DNA of 64,000 nucleotides from Candidatus Enterococcus ferrettii (GTDB lineage: Bacteria; Bacillota; Bacilli; Lactobacillales; Enterococcaceae). The notes beneath the pieces were generated by a model. It did not search any database. It worked only from the letters and a program-made list of their open reading frames with translations, and was not told the DNA's origin. The DNA lies in the NCBI RefSeq assembly GCF_017377655.1, contig NZ_JAFREL010000074.1:27542-91541 (forward strand), given 5' to 3'. Below are positions 34,703-45,740 of this stretch, piece after piece; positions within the stretch are counted from its first letter, which is position 1, and each line of letters begins with the position of its first letter. The translations under genes were made by a program, and so were the position numbers.

Positions 34703-35350
34703 GTGAATAACAAACGAGGGATGATTGTTGAAGCGGCTTTAAAGCTGTTTGGCCAAAGAGGTTTTTCAAAAGTAAGTATCAAACAAATTGCCCAGCAGGC
34801 TAATGTATCCCAAGTAACAATATACAATCATTTTGAAAATAAGGAGATATTGGTTGAGGAGATTGTCAATGGTTTGATGGGGAAAGTGATGAAGGCTGCT
34901 GATGAGGTTTACTCTTCTGAGCAGTCTTATGAAGGAAAGTTGACAGAGATTTTTGAGCTATGTAACAGTGAAACAATGAAAGTAATCGAGCATTATTTTA
35001 GCTCGGAATCCTTAACTGACTACAAGCTAAGGGAATTGATTTTTCAAGCTGTTAACACACAAAAAGAGGAAATCTACAATAAGTTTATTGATTTAGGGTA
35101 TGCGCTTAAGGTTATTCCCAGCAAGATTAATAAACAATCCATATTATTTATGCTGCGGGCATTAAATTTCAGCGGCAAGACATTAGACATCGTCGAAGAT
35201 GCAACGAAGTTGAGTCAGGATTTAGTTTACTTATTTCTTTACGGGATTATCGGTAAAGAAAAAGGGGGAATTCAAGATTTGTCTGGTGAAGAGGTTCTAC
35301 AATTGCTAACGCAACAAGTAAAGTATGAATTAGAAAAAGGTGCCGAATGA
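34703..35350 (+). CDS. TetR/AcrR family regulator
   Basis: This 215-residue regulator begins with the TetR helix-turn-helix: IVEAALKLFGQRGFSKVSIKQIAQQANVSQVTIYNHFENKEILVEE. The rest is helical and unlike the TetR at 32930. GTG 34703 follows GGGAGG at 9 bases. Its stop overlaps the methyltransferase start by 4 bases, so the two are translated together, and the methyltransferase is a likely target or partner. Confidence 0.85.
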   Translation: MNNKRGMIVEAALKLFGQRGFSKVSIKQIAQQANVSQVTIYNHFENKEILVEEIVNGLMGKVMKAADEVYSSEQSYEGKLTEIFELCNSETMKVIEHYFSSESLTDYKLRELIFQAVNTQKEEIYNKFIDLGYALKVIPSKINKQSILFMLRALNFSGKTLDIVEDATKLSQDLVYLFLYGIIGKEKGGIQDLSGEEVLQLLTQQVKYELEKGAE

Positions 35351-35970
35351 AATATATCCTCTGGACTTTACTAGCTATCGTAGGAATAATCGTTTTTTTT
35401 AAGCATCTAATTAATCAATCAAAGCATCCGGCAGGGCTGATTGGCAAACTGATGATGAAAACGTGGAATCGCACATATTTTCCGATGATAAAGTGGGCTG
35501 TAAATAGTATCGAAAAAACCTCAGTTCTTCAAATTTTAGATGTGGGCATTGGAAATGGTCTTTCGTCAGAATACTTGTTTCAACAGTTTCCTAACAGTGA
35601 ATTGCATGGCATTGATATCTCGGAAGAAGCGATTAGACAGGCTCGCAAAAGACTAGATCAAGGACAAGCAAATTTTCAGGTTTCGGGGATTGAGGACACT
35701 AATTTTGCCAGTGAACAGTTTGAACTGATTTGCGCCTTCCAAACTCATTTTCATTGGGAAAAGTTGACAGAGTCCTTTGACGAAATTGCACGCATTTTAA
35801 AACCGAAGGGTCACTTGTTATTGGCCTGTGAAACAAGTAAGATAAAAATCTATTTACCTGAACTAGTGGAGAAAGAAAGCTTTCAACAGTTTTTAGCAAA
35901 ATCTAATTTGATGATTGCTGAAACTTCATCGTCTGGTGGTTTTGTCAGGTATGTGATTCACAAAATTTAG
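35347..35970 (+). CDS. Membrane-anchored class I SAM-dependent methyltransferase
   Basis: This 207-residue protein starts with one hydrophobic helix (about residues 3-22, YILWTLLAIVGIIVFF) and continues as a class I methyltransferase: motif I ILDVGIGNGLSSE near residue 63, LHGIDISEEAI, and motif IV LICAFQTHFHW, then LKPKGHLLLACE. The substrate may be a lipid, quinone or membrane-bound compound, given the anchor. It overlaps the TetR gene by ATGA. A terminator follows. Confidence 0.8.
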   Translation: MKYILWTLLAIVGIIVFFKHLINQSKHPAGLIGKLMMKTWNRTYFPMIKWAVNSIEKTSVLQILDVGIGNGLSSEYLFQQFPNSELHGIDISEEAIRQARKRLDQGQANFQVSGIEDTNFASEQFELICAFQTHFHWEKLTESFDEIARILKPKGHLLLACETSKIKIYLPELVEKESFQQFLAKSNLMIAETSSSGGFVRYVIHKI

Positions 35971-35984
35971 CTTAAAAATAATCC

Positions 35985-36029
35985 AACACCTACAATCAAC
36001 TATTCTAGAATAGAATCGTAGGTGTTTTT
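35985..36029 (+). terminator. Terminator of TetR-methyltransferase operon
   Basis: AACACCTAC pairs with GTAGGTGTT around a 24-base loop with an AT pairing, followed by T residues. Confidence 0.85.
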
Positions 36030-36191
36030 ATGTAAAAATGCCTACGATTTTTAAGTTCCTAAGCACCCTAAAAGTTAAATTGGAATTATAAAATTTAAAG
36101 TTCGATGGGCCTTTCTTACAATGAATTCAACAAAAGTAATTCTTATTTTATTCTCAGTTTAAAAGGCAATGTCAAGTCGCTTCCTCTTTAT

Positions 36192-36533
36192 TTATCCCAT
36201 AGAATCTAACTGCTTCTTAGAATCACAAAATATCTGCCAAACTTCAATTTGCTGCCCGTTAACCACCACTTTCCAGGCAGCTGGAAATTCCCAATAGCGT
36301 TCAGGATTGCCAAGGTAGGACCCGCTGGCTTTACCAAGAATAACTGCGAATTGATCATTGGCAAGGTAATCATCAATGGTGATCTGATAATCAGGAAACC
36401 ATTGAAAATAACCGGGCCAACCAGCTTCCATGGCTTCCTTATTTTCACAACCGCCATAGGTGTCGATAAATTGAAAGTTTTCAGCCATCAGATCATTTAT
36501 TCGTGGAATGTTTTGTTGATTAATGGCTTGCAC
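36192..36533 (-). CDS. NTF2-like (SnoaL) fold protein, start doubtful
   Basis: The frame encodes about 113 residues of a nuclear-transport-factor-2-like protein: IPRINDLMAENFQFIDTYGG, then GYFQWFPDYQITIDDYLAND and GSYLGNPERYWEFPAAWKVV. A GTG at 36533 could start it but has no ribosome site. The frame is open for 17 more codons, and GGAG lies 8 bases before an ATA at 36560 that would give the expected N-terminus Asn-Lys-Lys-Ile-Val-Asp-Ala-Phe. So either ATA starts translation or an original ATG has mutated. Function unknown; such folds often serve as small hydrolases or isomerases. Confidence 0.6.
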   Translation of the reverse strand: MQAINQQNIPRINDLMAENFQFIDTYGGCENKEAMEAGWPGYFQWFPDYQITIDDYLANDQFAVILGKASGSYLGNPERYWEFPAAWKVVVNGQQIEVWQIFCDSKKQLDSMG

Positions 36534-36742
36534 AAAAGCGTCTACAATTTTTTTGTTTATGGCCAGTTCTCCAGTCTTTTTCTTTTAGTATATACACAAA
36601 TGTTGTGAAGGTAAACGTCTCACGAATGGTTGATTTATCGCTGTTCATGCGTGAAAATTTTTTATCTGCTAATCAAGAACGATTTATTCAAAATCAACAA
36701 GGGGGACGATACATTAATATCTCTATCTAAAATCTATCTTTT

Positions 36743-36780
36743 AAGAAAGCGTTGACATTTTTCGGGATATCGCTTACAAT
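36743..36780 (+). promoter_or_regulatory. Promoter and overlapping cre-like site of beta-glucoside operon
   Basis: TTGACA at 36752-36757 and TACAAT at 36775-36780 lie 17 bases apart. AAGAAAGCGTTGACA at 36743-36757 fits the cre consensus with one mismatch and overlaps the -35 box, so CcpA should repress in the presence of glucose. Confidence 0.75.
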
Positions 36781-36827
36781 ACGAGTGAGAAAACTTAAAT
36801 CAGAGCAACGGTGGTAGTTGCTGTTTT

Positions 36828-36907
36828 GAGTATGTTACTGGTTATGCAGGCAGAACTCAAATTACCCAAGGATAAATACACTATCCTTAGGTAATTTGAG
36901 TTTTTTT
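36828..36907 (+). promoter_or_regulatory. RAT antiterminator and overlapping terminator (LicT type)
   Basis: The RAT sequence at 36828-36858 (GAGTATGTTACTG, then TTATGCAGGCAGAACTC) matches LicT/BglG targets. It overlaps by three bases the terminator CTCAAATTACC/GGTAATTTGAG (36856-36900) with seven T. LicT bound to RAT would prevent the terminator forming. Confidence 0.88.
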
Positions 36908-36926
36908 GTTTGAAAGGAGGGAAAAC

Positions 36927-37787
36927 ATGATTATCAGTCAAATTTTGAACAATAATGTAGCCATTGTAAAAAAAGGGAGCAATGACCAAACACGCGGAAA
37001 CGAGGTCATTGTCTATTCAAAAGGGATTGCTTTTAGGCGCAAGGTCGGGGATACAATCGAGGAAGAGGAAATTCAAAAAACCTACGTTCTGGATTCCCAT
37101 GATAAATTGGAACATTTCAGTTATTTACTTTCAAATACCCAGGAGGATTATCTTCAGATTGTGACGAAAACAATTGAATATGGTGAGAAGGTCATTCAAA
37201 AGGATATTTCCGATTACTTATATCTTGCATTGTTGGATCATATTGATTTTGCTATTAAACGTTTGAGAAAGAGCCAGATCATCAAGAGTCCACTTGATTG
37301 GGAAGTTCGAAAATTTTATCCAGATCACTATAAAATTGGACTTTATGCCGTTGATTTAATTGAAAAGGCCACTGGAATGGAATGTCCGAATGAAGAGGCT
37401 GTTTCCGTTGCCTTGCACTTTATCAACCTGCAAAGTCAAGGGGAAGAAGCAGATAGTATGATGAAAATGATGGAAGCGGTACGGAATATTTTATCCATTA
37501 TTAAGTATCATTATCGGCTAGATTTTGAAGAAGACAGCATTAATTATATTCGTTTAGTCACCCATTTACAGTACTTCATCGTTCGCATGTTTAAAGGAGA
37601 AGCACATTCGTCAAGTGAAAGTGAGCTTAATCGGCAAATTCGCAAACTTTATCCTGAAGCGTATAATTGCGTGAATAAAATCCGGATTTATGTCAAGGAT
37701 AGTTTTGAGAAAGATTTGTCTGAGGATGAAGAAGCCTATTTAATGCTTCATATTCAACGCGTCACTAAACGAGAAGAAGATAATTAA
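36927..37787 (+). CDS. licT: BglG-family transcriptional antiterminator
   Basis: This 286-residue LicT-like antiterminator has the RNA-binding CAT domain (residues 1 to about 55: IISQILNNNVAIVKKGSND, then YSKGIAFRRKVGD), then PRD1 (about 65-165) with DHIDFAIKRL, and PRD2 (about 170-285) with ALHFINLQ and LVTHLQYFIVRMF. His residues in each PRD are phosphorylated by PTS proteins; HPr acts on PRD2 for activation. AAAGGAGG precedes ATG 36927. Its RAT target is right upstream. Confidence 0.92.
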   Translation: MIISQILNNNVAIVKKGSNDQTRGNEVIVYSKGIAFRRKVGDTIEEEEIQKTYVLDSHDKLEHFSYLLSNTQEDYLQIVTKTIEYGEKVIQKDISDYLYLALLDHIDFAIKRLRKSQIIKSPLDWEVRKFYPDHYKIGLYAVDLIEKATGMECPNEEAVSVALHFINLQSQGEEADSMMKMMEAVRNILSIIKYHYRLDFEEDSINYIRLVTHLQYFIVRMFKGEAHSSSESELNRQIRKLYPEAYNCVNKIRIYVKDSFEKDLSEDEEAYLMLHIQRVTKREEDN

Positions 37788-37822
37788 TCAAGTAGTGTGA
37801 AAATCAGAAAAGAGGAATTCAG

Positions 37823-41126
<3,304 letters not shown>

Positions 41127-41128
41127 AA

Positions 41129-41206
41129 GTGAAAAAAATTTTCGGAATACTGCTAATTTTTTCGTTGGCTTTAATTGTAGTTAGCAGCTTGACTGCAGGA
41201 TCTTAG
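41129..41206 (+). CDS. Candidate 25-residue hydrophobic peptide
   Basis: GTG right after bglA opens VKKIFGILLIFSLALIVV and ends SSLTAGS. It looks like a signal peptide without a mature part. GGAGA lies 12 bases upstream. It may be a decayed lipoprotein start or a small secreted peptide; enterococcal pheromones come from such sequences, but no Cys is present. Low confidence. Confidence 0.25.
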   Translation: MKKIFGILLIFSLALIVVSSLTAGS

Positions 41207-41426
41207 TCAGACGCTGCTAAAGGGAGGCCTCAATAAAAATTTCATGAATAGTACTTACTTGAAACACCTCATAAATGAATTCAACGGTCTCGACTACATG
41301 AATTGGATTTAACGTATTCGTTATTGTCGGAGAGCACTAGTTAGACAGTAATGTGTGCCAGCAACTCTGTTTCGATAACATACGAAGGCGATTAGAAAAC
41401 ACAGTTATTCAGGATACAAGTTGAAG
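41207..41426. other. Noncoding gap between bglA region and thiD
   Basis: No gene supported. It ends at a convergent terminator. Confidence 0.5.
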
Positions 41427-41458
41427 AAGCACGAAAGTTTTTGCTTTCGTGCTTTCTT
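41427..41458. terminator. Terminator between bglA region and thiD
   Basis: AAGCACGAAAG pairs with CTTTCGTGCTT around a short T-rich loop, with T on the right. It lies at the convergent end of two transcription units. Confidence 0.85.
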
Positions 41459-41484
41459 GCGTGGGTTAGGGTTAGGCGTGGCAC

Positions 41485-42285
41485 TTATTCTTTTAGTCCA
41501 GATTGATACAAATCGTAAAAATGATTAGTGGGTCCGTGTCCATTGCCTAACGGTAGTGAATAGCGAATTGCTGTAGTCACGTAGCTTTTGGCTTTAGCAA
41601 CAGCTTCATCCAGTTCTATTCCAAGAGCTAATTGTGACGCAATAGCAGAAGAGAAGGTACAGCCAGTGCCGTGAGTATTTTTGGTATCAATCCGTTCGCT
41701 AGTGTATTGAGAAAATCCTTGACCGTCATATAGAACATCGGTGGCTTTGCCGACTTTGTGTCCACCTTTAACCAGAGTTGCAGCACCACATAAGTCATAG
41801 ATTTTTTTTGCAGCAATTTCCATATCTTCTAAAGACTGGATAGAAAGACCACTAATTTTTTCTGCTTCTGGAATATTTGGTGTTATTAAGTTAGCCAAAG
41901 GCAAAACTGCTTCAATCAAAGTATCAATTGACGTAGGGTCCATTAGAGCACAGCCATTTTTTGCATACATGACTGGATCTAAGACGACTTTTTCTGGTTG
42001 CCATTTTTTTAAACTAGAAGCGACAGCTTGCATCGTTTCTACCGTAGAGAGCATACCGATTTTGACTGCATCAGGTTTGATATCTTCAAAGACGGCATCA
42101 ACTTGTTCTTGAATAATTTGTGGTGTGATATCCTGATAGGAAATCACCCGAACGGTATTTTCAGCAACAACGGAGGTGACCACTGACATGCCAAATACTC
42201 CATGGGCCGAAAAGGTTTTCAAATCGGCTTGAATCCCAGCACCGCCGCTGCAATCTGAGCCGGCGATAGTTAATGCTTTTTTCAT
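41485..42285 (-). CDS. thiD: Hydroxymethylpyrimidine/phosphomethylpyrimidine kinase (ThiD-like)
   Basis: This 266-residue ribokinase-fold enzyme phosphorylates HMP to HMP-PP for thiamine synthesis. LTIAGSDCSGGAGIQADLKTF near the start, DPVMYAKNG with the Lys-binding region near 103-112, and NTHGTGCTFSSAIASQLA near 205 with the anion hole and catalytic Asp replaced by the family Cys are visible. Gram-positive ThiD relatives may also phosphorylate pyridoxal, but the TPP riboswitch upstream supports thiamine. It stands without thiE or thiM in this window. Confidence 0.9.
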   Translation of the reverse strand: MKKALTIAGSDCSGGAGIQADLKTFSAHGVFGMSVVTSVVAENTVRVISYQDITPQIIQEQVDAVFEDIKPDAVKIGMLSTVETMQAVASSLKKWQPEKVVLDPVMYAKNGCALMDPTSIDTLIEAVLPLANLITPNIPEAEKISGLSIQSLEDMEIAAKKIYDLCGAATLVKGGHKVGKATDVLYDGQGFSQYTSERIDTKNTHGTGCTFSSAIASQLALGIELDEAVAKAKSYVTTAIRYSLPLGNGHGPTNHFYDLYQSGLKE

Positions 42286-42309
42286 CTAAAATTTCCTCCT
42301 TTACGCGTA

Positions 42310-42440
42310 AAAAGGGCGTCACCTTAAAAAAGGGGACGCCCATCAATTTTATCTTAGACTTGCTTCCCTCCGACGGTGTTAACCAACAGGTTCTAAGGGT
42401 CAGGTTTTACCTTCTCAACGCTAAGCGTCCCCCCGCAAAA
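42310..42440 (-). promoter_or_regulatory. TPP riboswitch of thiD (THI element)
   Basis: On the minus strand the aptamer runs from about 42440 down to 42361, with CGTTGAGAAGGT, ACCTGACCC, then GTTAACACCGTCGGAGGGAA, which are the conserved TPP elements. A hairpin GGGCGTC/GACGCCC (42314-42341) with T residues follows as terminator. TPP binding would end transcription. Confidence 0.92.
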
Positions 42441-42523
42441 AAATATTCAGTTAATCGTCACAGCTGCGCAGTTCTAATACAACTTATCTAATGGTATAAC
42501 AAAAGGAGCAGTAGAACAAGTTC

Positions 42524-43120
42524 TTATTTGCCGATTTCTTCAGAAGTAGAAATGATTTTTCCAACAATACCGTAGTCTTTTGCTTCATCAACAGACATCC
42601 AGAAGTTGCGGTCCGTGTCTTGCTGAACCTTCTCAACCGTTTGTCCAGTTGCTTCCGCAATTAAGCGGTTAATCCGCTCTCTCGTACGGATAATTTCCTT
42701 GGCCTCGATTTGAATTTCAGTTGTTTGTCCACTAACGCCACCAGCGGGTTGGTGAATCATATAACGAGTATTTGGCAAACTGTAGCGATTTTCTTTTTCA
42801 GCTGCTAAGAAAATTGTAATGCCGGCACTTGCTACCCATCCAGTTCCAATCATATTAACGGTTGGTTTAATAAATTTGATGACATCATGAATCGTGTCCC
42901 CAGATTCTACATGGCCACCAGGGCTGTTAACGTAAATCGTAATCGGATCATCATTCAATGCTGACAGCAGCAACAATTGTGAAGTAATATCTTTTGCTAA
43001 TTCTTGCGTAATTTCACCATAGATTAAAACAGTCCGCTGATCAAGTAATTTTTTACGGTACACATCTGGAATTTCATTGGTTTTATTTTCATTATCTTCA
43101 TTTTCATCTAAGTAGAACAT
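42524..43120 (-). CDS. Second ClpP-family protease subunit, Asn in place of catalytic Asp
   Basis: This 198-residue ClpP-like protein has Ser98 in GTGWVASAGITIF and His123 in RYMIHQPAGG. The segment aligned to the catalytic Asp, DTDRNFWMS, has Asn172 where standard ClpP (DTERDRFLS) has Asp. Listeria ClpP1 is known for the same change and for acting in hetero-oligomers with the normal ClpP. The start MFYLDENEDNENKTNEIPDVY is unlike housekeeping ClpP. It probably assembles with another ClpP rather than alone. Monocistronic. Confidence 0.88.
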   Translation of the reverse strand: MFYLDENEDNENKTNEIPDVYRKKLLDQRTVLIYGEITQELAKDITSQLLLLSALNDDPITIYVNSPGGHVESGDTIHDVIKFIKPTVNMIGTGWVASAGITIFLAAEKENRYSLPNTRYMIHQPAGGVSGQTTEIQIEAKEIIRTRERINRLIAEATGQTVEKVQQDTDRNFWMSVDEAKDYGIVGKIISTSEEIGK

Positions 43121-43280
43121 TCAGACACCTGCTTTCATTTAGTTAACCTCAATTATAACACATGTAATAAAAAAGAGTGAAACAGACCTCCTGAATGCAA
43201 GAAAAATCAGCCTTTGAGCGTATTTATCGCTTGATAAAATGAATCGTGGTAGAGTGGAATTATGGAAGGAGGGAAGATCT

Positions 43281-43754
43281 ATGATGAACATTTTGAAGGA
43301 CTTTCGCTTTTGGGTGTGTACGATTGGTGTAACCTTGTTAGGTTTACTTTCTGGTCTTTTTACAACGAACGCACAAAGTTATTACCAACAATTGGAATTG
43401 CCATCATTTGCTCCTCCAGGTTGGTTGTTTGGTCCAGTCTGGACTGTTTTATACATTTTGATGGGGATTACATTTTACCTAATTTGGACACATCCCGTAA
43501 AAGAAGAGCGCCGTACCATGATTCCATTGTTCGTGGTTCAGTTTATCCTAAACTTTTTATGGTCGCCACTATTTTTCGCAGTACAAAACAATCTGCTTTC
43601 TGTCATTGACATTACAGCATTATGGATTTTATTAATTATTCAGCAACTGTTTTATTTGCGTCACCGACCAGTTGCCATGTGGTTAATGGGACCCTATTTC
43701 CTTTGGGTAACATTTGCGATGTGTTTAAACTACGGAATTCTTATTTTGAATTAA
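43281..43754 (+). CDS. TspO/MBR family membrane protein
   Basis: This 157-residue protein has five helices and the TspO signature: LPSFAPPGWLFGPVWTVLYILMG near residues 40-62 and QFILNFLWSPLFF near 92-104. TspO proteins bind porphyrins and affect tetrapyrrole or stress responses. I start at ATG 43281, 8 bases after AAGGAGGG; the frame is open to 43239 but with no ribosome site. Terminator follows. Confidence 0.9.
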   Translation: MMNILKDFRFWVCTIGVTLLGLLSGLFTTNAQSYYQQLELPSFAPPGWLFGPVWTVLYILMGITFYLIWTHPVKEERRTMIPLFVVQFILNFLWSPLFFAVQNNLLSVIDITALWILLIIQQLFYLRHRPVAMWLMGPYFLWVTFAMCLNYGILILN

Positions 43755-43770
43755 TTTTCACAAAAGCTTA

Positions 43771-43799
43771 AACCCTGACAATTTTTGTCAGGGTTTTTT
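43771..43799 (+). terminator. Terminator of TspO gene
   Basis: AACCCTGACA pairs with TGTCAGGGTT, followed by T residues. Confidence 0.9.
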
Positions 43800-43824
43800 G
43801 ATACAATAAAATAGGTGATCACTT

Positions 43825-44736
43825 ATGAAAACAAATCGAATGATTCATTTATTGTTTTATCTTTTGCGTCAGCGCAAAACGACAGCTGTGCATCTAGCTG
43901 GAAAATTTGGTGTTTCCTTACGGACAATTTATCGCGATCTGGATCAGCTAAGTCAAGCAGGTGTTCCTTTGTATACGACTACTGGCCGAAACGGTGGAGT
44001 TGCTTTGATGGAAGATTTTGTGTTGGATCGAACATTTTTTACTCAGACAGAGCAGAGTGAATTGATGGTGGCCCTCAGTAGTTTGGCTGCAACAGGTTTT
44101 GTTGAAATTGACAGCTTACAAGAAAAACTGACCAGCTTGCGAAAAGAAGCAGCCGAGCCTTTACTAGTAAATTTTTCTCGCTGGGGAGTCGATCCTGCTC
44201 AGGAAGCAGAGCTCTTCAATCAAATTAAAAAGGCCATATTGGAACATCAGGTTTTAGCAATTAATTACCTTAATAGTCAGGGCGAAGAAGGGTGGCGGCG
44301 GATCGAACCCCAAAAATTAGTGTTTCAGGAAAATCAATGGTATGTGTTGGGGTTTTGCCGCTGCAAGGCTGACGTCAGGCTATTTCGCCTGTCTCGTATT
44401 TTGGAGTTAGAGCAATCAAAAGAAACCTTTAAGCCAAATGCTTCTATTGAAAAGCATTTTAATCAGATTCAACGAAGTTTCAGCGAGCGAATTTTAGTAA
44501 AACTAACAACGTCTCAAGCAGTCAAGCATCGCTTAGTAGACATTTTTGGCAGAGAAGCTGTTCAAACGATCGGATATGCGGTACAGGTAGAGACAAAATT
44601 GCCGATTGATGAGTGGTTAATTTCATTTTGCCTATCTTTAGGTTCAGAATTACAAGAAATCCACCCAGTTGAATTGGAAGAAGCAGTCACAGCCGAACAC
44701 CAAAAGGCTTATAAGCAATTAAGGAGGAATAAATGA
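43825..44736 (+). CDS. YafY-type HTH and WYL-domain transcriptional regulator
   Basis: This 303-residue regulator has an N-terminal HTH_11 domain (residues 4-60: MIHLLFYLLRQRKTTAVHLA, then SLRTIYRDLDQLSQAG) and a C-terminal WYL domain (about 130-210) containing RIEPQKLVFQENQWYVLGFC. WYL domains sense ligands or nucleic acids. It overlaps the UDG-like gene by ATGA, which suggests regulation of, or cooperation with, that gene. Confidence 0.87.
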   Translation: MKTNRMIHLLFYLLRQRKTTAVHLAGKFGVSLRTIYRDLDQLSQAGVPLYTTTGRNGGVALMEDFVLDRTFFTQTEQSELMVALSSLAATGFVEIDSLQEKLTSLRKEAAEPLLVNFSRWGVDPAQEAELFNQIKKAILEHQVLAINYLNSQGEEGWRRIEPQKLVFQENQWYVLGFCRCKADVRLFRLSRILELEQSKETFKPNASIEKHFNQIQRSFSERILVKLTTSQAVKHRLVDIFGREAVQTIGYAVQVETKLPIDEWLISFCLSLGSELQEIHPVELEEAVTAEHQKAYKQLRRNK

Positions 44737-45356
44737 AGATGGAGACATTAGTTACTTTTGTAAAGAAGCATTATCCTGAAGATGCCGAAGAAATCTTAAC
44801 GTATTTGCCTAAACAGACCATTGATCCGCAAAAAATTCGGGCGATTATGATTAACGAGGTAGCAGCAAGCAGCCCAATGGAGGACTTTTATAGTCTGGAA
44901 GACAAACCAGAATATTTACAGACGACTTTAGCGATCTTTGAGCAAGCCGATGCTTCAATCCAAACTATGGATGATATTTTGGACTTAGGTATTTACATCA
45001 CTAACACTGTTAAGATGCCTAAAGGCTCTACTGCCATTTCAAATGAAACCATTGATTATTTTTTACCAATTTTAAAAACTGAGCTTGAGTTGTTTCCGAA
45101 TTTAGAGGTAGTTATGCTAATGGGAGAAGTGGCTCGAAAAGCATTCAATAAAATTGCTAAAGCAGCCACTAAGAAAAATGCATTACCTAGTGGTTCAACA
45201 TATAAGCTTCGCCACAGTGAATGGTATTATCAAAACCTGCGTATTCTACCGGCCTATATTTTAACTGGCAAGAATTTGAAGATTGAAAAGTCCAAGAGCA
45301 GGATGTCAGCAGAAGAGATTAGAAAAATGTTGAGAATCATCAGAGACTGTAAGTAA
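44733..45356 (+). CDS. Uracil-DNA glycosylase superfamily-like protein
   Basis: A 207-residue protein that resembles small Firmicute members of the UDG superfamily: KIRAIMINEVAASSP near residue 34 as motif 1, then DLGIYITNTVKMPKG near 85 and LEVVMLMGEVARKAFN near 124. The catalytic motifs are divergent so repair activity is not certain. AAGGAGG lies before the ATG. It is translated together with the WYL regulator. A role in DNA repair is inference. Confidence 0.6.
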   Translation: MKMETLVTFVKKHYPEDAEEILTYLPKQTIDPQKIRAIMINEVAASSPMEDFYSLEDKPEYLQTTLAIFEQADASIQTMDDILDLGIYITNTVKMPKGSTAISNETIDYFLPILKTELELFPNLEVVMLMGEVARKAFNKIAKAATKKNALPSGSTYKLRHSEWYYQNLRILPAYILTGKNLKIEKSKSRMSAEEIRKMLRIIRDCK

Positions 45357-45740
45357 AAGGATTAGTTGACGTGTCAAACGAATCAATTACGCATTGTCTG
45401 TTTTAAAAGCGAAATAGTGTTATTTTTCACAATGTTTTTAGAATTGTCTCTGTAATCCGTTAATTTAAAAAAACGCAAGAAAATTGACTTGCACTTCATA
45501 ATTTTTATAAAAAAACAAATTGTTGGTAATTGAAAAACTTTCTATAATGCTCAATCACTTTTTTCTTTTTTACAATAAATTATGCAAAAACATAATAAAT
45601 GCTTTTAAATCAATCTTTTTTAATGATTTATTGTTTTGGAGACGTTATCTAAGAAACAGCTCTTTTTCAAATTTAGGCTTTACCCCTTATGATTAAAGCA
45701 CAAGGAGAGATACCTTGGACTTTAAAAGGAGGGGCATAAA
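45357..45740. other. Gap of 384 bases, AT-rich
   Basis: No gene seen. A promoter candidate is TTGTTG at 45520-45525 with TATAAT at 45543-45548 (17-base spacer), which would give a leader of about 190 bases before the sortase-like gene. Confidence 0.5.

Larger units (their letters stand above)
36534..36926. other. Gap with control region of beta-glucoside operon
   Basis: From 36600 to 36740 nothing is supported. From 36743 on lie the cre-like site, promoter, RAT and terminator, listed separately. Confidence 0.6.

Noticed and set aside
36249..36608. 119-codon plus-strand frame opposite the NTF2-like gene
   Set aside because: It is antisense to a recognisable NTF2-like frame and lacks a ribosome site.
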